A stretch of DNA of 64,000 bases, taken from assembly GCA_026120185.1 (NCBI GenBank), contig JANUWF010003378.1, forward strand, positions 248,001 to 312,000, in the 5' to 3' direction. Source of the DNA: Voacanga thouarsii (Eukaryota > Streptophyta > Magnoliopsida > Gentianales > Apocynaceae). This document shows positions 58,590 through 64,000 of the stretch, one piece after another. How positions within the stretch are numbered: the first letter of the stretch is position 1; every line of letters starts with the position of its first letter. The notes beneath the pieces were generated by a model. The model did no database searches. It was not told the origin of the DNA and was given only the letters and a program-made list of their open reading frames with translations. A program made the position numbers and the translations under genes.

Positions 58590-59760
58590 TCTACAATTAA
58601 TGATCTGACAATTAGATTTGTTAACATTGCTAAGAAAAATGTTATGACTAAATTTGAAGGTAATCGGATATACCTTTGGCATGCAATACAACAAAATATC
58701 TACTAAAAAACAAAAAACCTAAGGCATTTACAAAGATAGGCATATTAAATTAATACTTTGACCGTTACATTGGTTGAAATTACTAAAAAAATGATTATGA
58801 CCAAATTTGAAGGTAATCGGATACATTTTGGGACGTAATAAAAAAAATATCTACAAAAAATACGAAAAACCTAAGGCATTTACAAAGATAGAAACTTCAT
58901 ATTAATGATCCAACTATTAGATTTGTTGAAATTGTTATGAAATGTGTTATGACCAAATTTGTAAGGTAATCGGATATATTTTGGCATGTAATCCAACAAA
59001 ATATCTACAAAAATACCAAAAACCTAAGGAATTTACAAAGATAGACACTTCAAAATAATGATCCAACCGTTAGATTTGTTGAAATTATTAGAAAAGTGTT
59101 ATGACCAAATTTAAAGGTAATCGGATATACTTTGGCATATAATCCAATAAAATATCTACAAAAATACCGAAAACCTAAGGCATTTACAAAGATAGGCACT
59201 TCAAATTAATGATCCGACCATTAGATTTGTTGAAATTGTTAAGAAAAGTGTTATGACCAAATTTAAAGGTAATCAAATATACTTTGGCATACAATCCGAC
59301 AAAATATCTATAAAAATATCGAAAACCTAATGCATTTGCCAAGATACGCACTTCAAATTAATGATCTAATCATTAAATTTGTTGAAATTGTTAAGATAAG
59401 TGTTATGATCAAATTTGAAGATAATCAGTATACTTTGACACGTAATCTGAAAAATATCTACAAAAATACCGAAAACCTGAGACATTTACAAAGATAGGCA
59501 CATCAAATTAACGATCCAACCGTTAGATTTGTTGAAATTGATAATGTCAAAATTTTAAAGTGATCGGATATATTTTGGTACGTAATCTTGCAAAATATAG
59601 GTAAACATGCCCATATCTTAATACATTTATAAAGATAGACATATCAGATTAACTATCCAACCATTAGATTCATTAAAATTGGTAAAAAAAATATATATTT
59701 ATGACAAAATTTGAAAGTAATAAGATATATGTTGCCAAATAATCTATCATATTTTCATAT
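58590..59760 (+). repeat. 152-bp tandem repeat, 8 copies
   Basis: The landmark gttatgaccaaattt recurs at about 58641, 58793, 58944, 59098, 59249, 59401, 59541 and 59699. The spacing is 151-154 bp except for the shorter and longer last two. Each unit also has 'gatccaaccgttagatttgtt', 'ggtaatcggatata' and 'aaaacctaaggcatttacaaag' (the first is given approximately). It has no coding capacity. The inner units are most alike. Confidence 0.92.
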
Positions 59761-60366
59761 TTGATCATACTGTATATATTTAAAATTTTAGAGATTAAGC
59801 TGTAAAATTTTTAGAGACATATTATAAATATTTCAAAATTTAATGACCAATTTATAAATTCATAAGGTCATTTTGTATGTATAAAAAATTTAAAACCCAA
59901 TTTACAAAATTTATGGGATCATATTGTAAATATTTAAAAATTTAGAGATGTGTGTTAGCTAGGAATGAAAATTTTATTGCTAAAAGTATAGTTAATGGTG
60001 ATAGAAGTTAATATTTTTAGTTAGGAAATGTATTTTTATCGCTGATATTGCATCATTCTCAAGGAAATGTAGTTTCATCGCTGATGATGCATCATTAGCA
60101 AGGAAAATTTTACTAGGAAATGAAATTTTGTTTGATGGTGCATTATTAGCGAGGAAACTTAAATTATCCTTGCTAATGCATTTATTTCCTAGCTAAAGCC
60201 ATCATTTTAGCTAGGAAATAAAAATTTTGTCACCAAAGGTTTTAATCAATAGCGGCAAAAAGTTTTTGTCGCTAAAGAAAAATTTTCCTCACTAAATGGT
60301 GCTTTGAGCGACAAAAAATTTTTCATAGCTAAAGTTTTGTCTCCAATGTATCATTTTCTTATAGTG

Positions 60367-61268
60367 ACTCTCAATTCAAGTTAAATTATAATATGAATAA
60401 GTTGAGTATATATTTGCCAGAGTTGATAAAGGAACTCTATGCTGCAGAGAAAATTATGAAGCCTGAATAAAAGATTTTGGTTATTCGTTCTGGTTCATCT
60501 TCTAGAACTGGGCCTAAGCTCAAGAAGTTCAAAAGGAAGAAGGTCCAAAACAATGCAGGGGCCCAATCCAAGGATCCAAGCCCAGTTTATCTAAGCCCAA
60601 CAATAAACCCAAGGGCAAATGTTTCAAATGTGACAAGAATGAGCACTTCAAAAAGGATTCTTCGGACTTCTTGGTTAAGTCCTCCTCAGGTATTACTCTT
60701 TACTTAGAGTTTACTTTGATGGTTGGATCATCATCCACTTGGATTGTTGATTCTAGAGCCACTGACTATATGTGTAACTCCTTGCAGGGTTCAGCAAGAT
60801 AAGGTAACTCAGTAAAGGAGAGTATAGACTTGGAGTGTGGAACGAAGCACAAGTGTGGATCAGAGCAGTGGGAGACTTAGAGCTATTATTTGATTGTAAT
60901 AGGATTTTAGTTTTGAAAGATATTTTATATATTTCTAGTTTTAAACAGAATTTTATTTCAGTTTCTAAATTGATTAATCAAGGATATTCTGTTTATTTCC
61001 ATTCTAGTATTTCAATCAGTAGAAATGAAAATATTATTTATTCTGGAAATATGTATAGGAATCTTTTCTATATTAATCTTATTAATTGTTAAATAAATAA
61101 TACTCAGACGAAACCCAATAATAAGAAGAGAAAGGCTATATCAAACAACTCTTATTTATAGCACTTGAGATTAGGATATATAAATTCTAATTAGATTCAG
61201 AAGTTAATCCAAAATAGGTCTTTGGACTGATTGGAATTGGAGGAATGCCTTCAGTGTGAATCTTGTTG
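60367..61268 (+). pseudogene. Gag-protease remnant of the second 9.2-kb-family copy
   Basis: FKLNYNMNKLSI, LIKELYAAEKIMKPE, a Lys-rich stretch and a zinc knuckle CFKCDKNEHFKKDS (60620-60661, last Cys to Ser) match the 46085-46400 segment of the other copy. The protease site is VDSRATDY at 60746-60769, again with Arg for Gly. LVLKDILYISSFKQNFISVSKL and the CESC of the integrase head close the fragment near 61268. Confidence 0.85.
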
Positions 61269-61348
61269 AGTGTAAATTTTGGGTGTATAAAATCATTAAA
61301 TTTCAATACATCCCTTAGCCAAGTTTTAATTAAAACATTAATCCCAAA

Positions 61349-63130
61349 CACTACAAGAAAATGATATATTAGCGACAAAACTTTAGTTAGGAAAAATATT
61401 TTATCGCTAAAAGTACCCTTTGGTGAGGAAAATTTTTCTTTAGAGACAAAAAAATTTTGTCGCTATTGATTAAGACCTTCGGAGACAAAATTTTTATTTT
61501 CTAGATAAAAGTGATGGCTTTAGTTAGGAAGTGTGTAAGGGGTATAGAGGTCTTTTAGTGCACTTTCTCACACTTTTTCTCAATGCAATGGGCAAGTCTA
61601 TGTCACTACTACCCCTATGAATCTCACTCTCTACCTCTGGTTCTGTTTCAATCTATAATGTAGGTTCAGAAGTTATTACTTGATCAACTCTTAGACTTGC
61701 GTAGGGTTGGGGGTAGCCGTCTTCTTCTTTGTATACATCTTTCCTTTGCCGTATCTAACATCCTTGGGAACATACTCAGTGGTGTCAGATTGAGCAAATA
61801 CAGGTTCAGAAGAGACTATGATAGACTCAGACAGTTCAGAGTGAATTGGAATAGGATCACTAGTGGATGAGGAAGTATGATGATTTGAAGTTCAAAAGAT
61901 CCAATAACAAGTCAAAACCCAAACTCTCATATTCTCTCAAAAACTTCTCCCCCTGAAGATAAGAGTTTGGAAAGTAAGATTCATGTTCATTGAAAGTAAC
62001 ATCCATAGAAACAAAGAATTTTTGGGAGGGTGGATGATAGCACTTGTATCCTTTTTGGATTGAGGAATATCCCACAAATACACATTTTAGAGCCATTGGA
62101 TCCAATTTTCCTCGGTTGTGACTGTGACCATGTACAAAAGATGTACATCCAAACACTCTAGGAACAAGATTTTTTGTGATGTGGAAGTTAGGATAGAAAG
62201 TGGACAATACATCTATTGGACTCTAAAATCCTAGGACTCTAGATAGCAATGGTTTATGAGATGTATTGTTGTAAGAACAACCTCCCCCCAAAAGGTTTTA
62301 GGTACATGATATTCAAATAACAATGCTCGAGTTTTTTCAAGGAGATCACCATTTTTCCTCTCTATAACTCCATTTTGATGCGGGGTATTCATACAAGATG
62401 ACTCATGAATTATCCCTTCCTTTTGAAAATATGAACTTAGAGTTTGATTGAAATAGTTTCGTGCATTGTCAAACCTAACTCTCTTGATAGTTATTCCAAA
62501 CTAATTTTTAATCATGGACCAGAAATTTGGAAAAATAATTCTGACATCAGATTTTTGTTTAAGAAGAAAGACCCAGCAAACATGAGTCGGTCATCAATAA
62601 AGGAAACAAATCATCGTGCCCCAAAAATATTAGCAATAGTAGATGGACCCCAACAAAATTTTTATTTTCTAGATAAAAGTGATGACTTTAGCTAGGAAAT
62701 AAGTGCATTAGCGAGGAAAATTTAAGTTTCCTCAATCATGATACACCATTAGTGACAAAATTTTATTTCCTAGCAAAATTTTCCATGCTAATGTTGCATC
62801 ATCAGAGACGAAAATACATTTCCTAGCTAAAAATATTAACTTCTATCAACATTAACTATACTTTTAGCTACAAAATTTTTATTTCTAGCTAATACACGTT
62901 GCTAAATTTTTAAATATTTACATCATGACCCATAAATTTTGTAAATTGGTCTTTAAATTTTTTATACATACAAAATGACCTTAAAAATTTATAAATTGGT
63001 CCTTAAATTTTGAAATATTTATAATAAAACCCTAAAAAATTTACAAATTAATATCTAAATTTTTAAATATAAACAGTATGATCAAATATAAGAATATGCT
63101 AGATTATGTGGCAAAATATATCTGGTTACC
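61349..63130 (-). mobile_element. Inverted partial CACTA copy with an internal insert
   Basis: It starts with a canonical CACTACAAGAAAATGATA at 61349. Apart from an insert at 61531-62652 it is the reverse complement of 59700-60366. It ends at about 63130 where a new LTR-like sequence begins, so its other terminus is missing. Together with the preceding CACTA element it encloses the copia fragment 60367-61348 as an inverted repeat. Confidence 0.85.
61531..62652 (-). pseudogene. Copia integrase fragment inserted in the CACTA copy
   Basis: The minus strand, read leftward from 62652, gives GPSTIANIFGARWFVSFIDD, VRFDNARNYF (Asp), HQNGVIERKNGDLL (Glu), FWGEVVLT, VFGCTSFVHGH, KCVFVGYSSIQKGY and ends with DIDLPIALRKSVRKCTKRP, the start of the RT linker. 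No LTR, RT or gag adjoins it. A 47-bp CACTA-derived sequence is repeated on its two sides (61484-61530 and 62653-62699). It belongs to a different copia family from the others in this window. Confidence 0.85.
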
Positions 63131-64000
63131 TGTTGGGTATCTCACGCATATCATATATGGTGCAGCGAAAAAATAAAACGAGATACCATCCTAGGACCCG
63201 CATATGTGTGGAAAACAAAATATAAAGAGAACAAAGGTAACCGTTTTTTACCTTTCTTTGATTGGGCAGATAACAAAATTTTTCGTTCTTCAAGTCAATG
63301 TGAGATCCAGTAATCCTTTTGATCAAACACCACGAGAGTTGAACATCGAACCACTATAATCACAGTATGTGATTATCTCTAACAGAAATCCACACGGAGG
63401 ATGACACTCAAGCACCAAGATGTTTATGTGCTAGCATAAACAAGATGGCGGCTACGGTTCTTGTTTTTCAAAAAAACGAGAGAGAGAAAAGAGAAAGGAT
63501 GTCGTGTGTTGCCCTAAGGTTTTCGTGTGAATTTTTCCTTTCCCTTAGGAATCATGCATATCAAGTATATATCACGAAAAATCACTGAAAAACTGAGAAT
63601 TCTAAAACAGTTAGAATTTCCTAATTGTAATTGGAAATAACAAATTCTCACAATTACAATTTGGACAATATATTATAACTAATTATAATTTGGCCACAAC
63701 AACTTCTCTTTCTCGCAATTGACCCCACTATGTTATCAAATAACATCTTGAGTACATAATCCTCTATTGTGTGTAACCTATTAGGTTTCCTGGTCAATTG
63801 GTAGTGAACATGAATTAATTCAAATGTCTTTGAGATTAATAATCCATAATTAATTAGAATCAATCCTATTAATTTCTAATTAGGATTGGTATATTAATTC
63901 ATCAATTAACAAACTTATATTCCCAAATCATAAGCAGTATCTAACAACACATCATGACCACCCAAGAGTCCAGGAAGTCAAGTGGCTTGACATGAGCTCT
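63131..64000 (+). repeat. Possible LTR running off the window end
   Basis: Starts TGTTGGGTATCTCACGC, with an inverted pair ggtatctc (63136-63143) and gagatacc (63180-63187) near the start, as in some plant copia LTRs. No coding frame is supported. No CA end or PBS is seen before the window stops, so orientation and type are unconfirmed. Confidence 0.45.

Larger units (their letters stand above)
56940..60366 (+). mobile_element. CACTA-like element with internal tandem repeats
   Basis: The right end is TTTTCTTATAGTG at 60366, a one-base variant of the CACTA terminus. The left end has no matching CACTA sequence and seems lost. Left (56940-57525) and right (59945-60366) flanks are dense in 'tTGGCGAGGAAA', 'TTTAGCTAGGAAA' and 'TAGCGACAAAA' motifs of both orientations. 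The middle holds a 1-kb AT microsatellite and the 152-bp array. No transposase is present. A diverged inverted copy of its right 670 bp occurs at 61349-63130. Confidence 0.75.

Noticed and set aside
57908..58706. Tyr/Ile-rich ORFs on both strands
   Set aside because: Translations of the (TA)n/(TG)n microsatellite.
58590..59760. Tandem array as CRISPR or gene cluster
   Set aside because: The 152-bp units are whole tandem repeats without spacers or coding capacity.

Overview
This window is from a flowering-plant nuclear genome. A eudicot is the most likely source, but the sequence alone does not name the species. The evidence is AT-rich DNA packed with Ty1/copia retrotransposons of several lineages (including a sirevirus with a third ORF), CACTA (En/Spm) termini of the form CACTACAAGAAAA, a Mutator-like foldback element, a hAT transposase fragment, LINE fragments and long (TA)n, (CT)n and (GA)n tracts. 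I find no host protein-coding gene, no functional tRNA or rRNA gene and no CRISPR array. Almost all recognisable coding sequence is decayed transposon polyprotein broken by stops and frameshifts.

Left part (1-10948): A degenerate CACTA second ORF (4053-4870, resuming near 6480-6994) is split by a solo sirevirus LTR (5015-6323). It is followed by an array of short palindromic 'TCGCAA/TTGCGA' units (7190-8285) and a compact non-autonomous CACTA element (8545-9442) that carries a tRNA-Gly-like block. Middle-left (10949-25182): A Tork/Tnt1-like copia element with a perfect 5-bp target duplication (GTTAT) has lost its RT. It is interrupted inside its integrase region by a 10.7-kb sirevirus with 1.25-1.3 kb LTRs, gag, pol, an env-like third ORF and several polypurine tracts. 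LTR divergence judged by eye (about 10% outer, about 6% inner) agrees with this nesting order.

Middle (25183-41999): A 737-bp Mutator-like foldback element has 10-bp target duplications. Next come a second compact CACTA element with the same tRNA-like block (29377-30095), a minus-strand copia element (30719-35880), a 5'-truncated LINE tail with a 15-bp target duplication and poly(A) (36058-36302), a roughly 800-bp AT-rich giant hairpin (36997-37793), a small hairpin MITE, several microsatellites and a hAT (ZMYM1-like) transposase fragment.

Right part (42000-64000): A 9.2-kb copia element with 1.9-kb LTRs may have inserted into an older LTR-like sequence. It is followed by a minus-strand LINE ORF1 fragment, a decayed Tork-like copia, and a broken second copy of the 9.2-kb family. 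That copy is disrupted by a CACTA-type element (56940-60366) holding a 1-kb AT microsatellite and eight copies of a 152-bp tandem repeat. An inverted partial copy of the same CACTA family (61349-63130) contains a piece of another copia integrase bounded by a 47-bp duplication. The window ends inside a new LTR-like sequence. These parts do not act together as a pathway; the locus is a layered record of insertion, recombination and decay. The observations most worth following are the tRNA-like block shared by two CACTA elements, the giant hairpin, the paired leader hairpins in the 9.2-kb copia family, and the tandem-repeat-bearing CACTA inverted pair.
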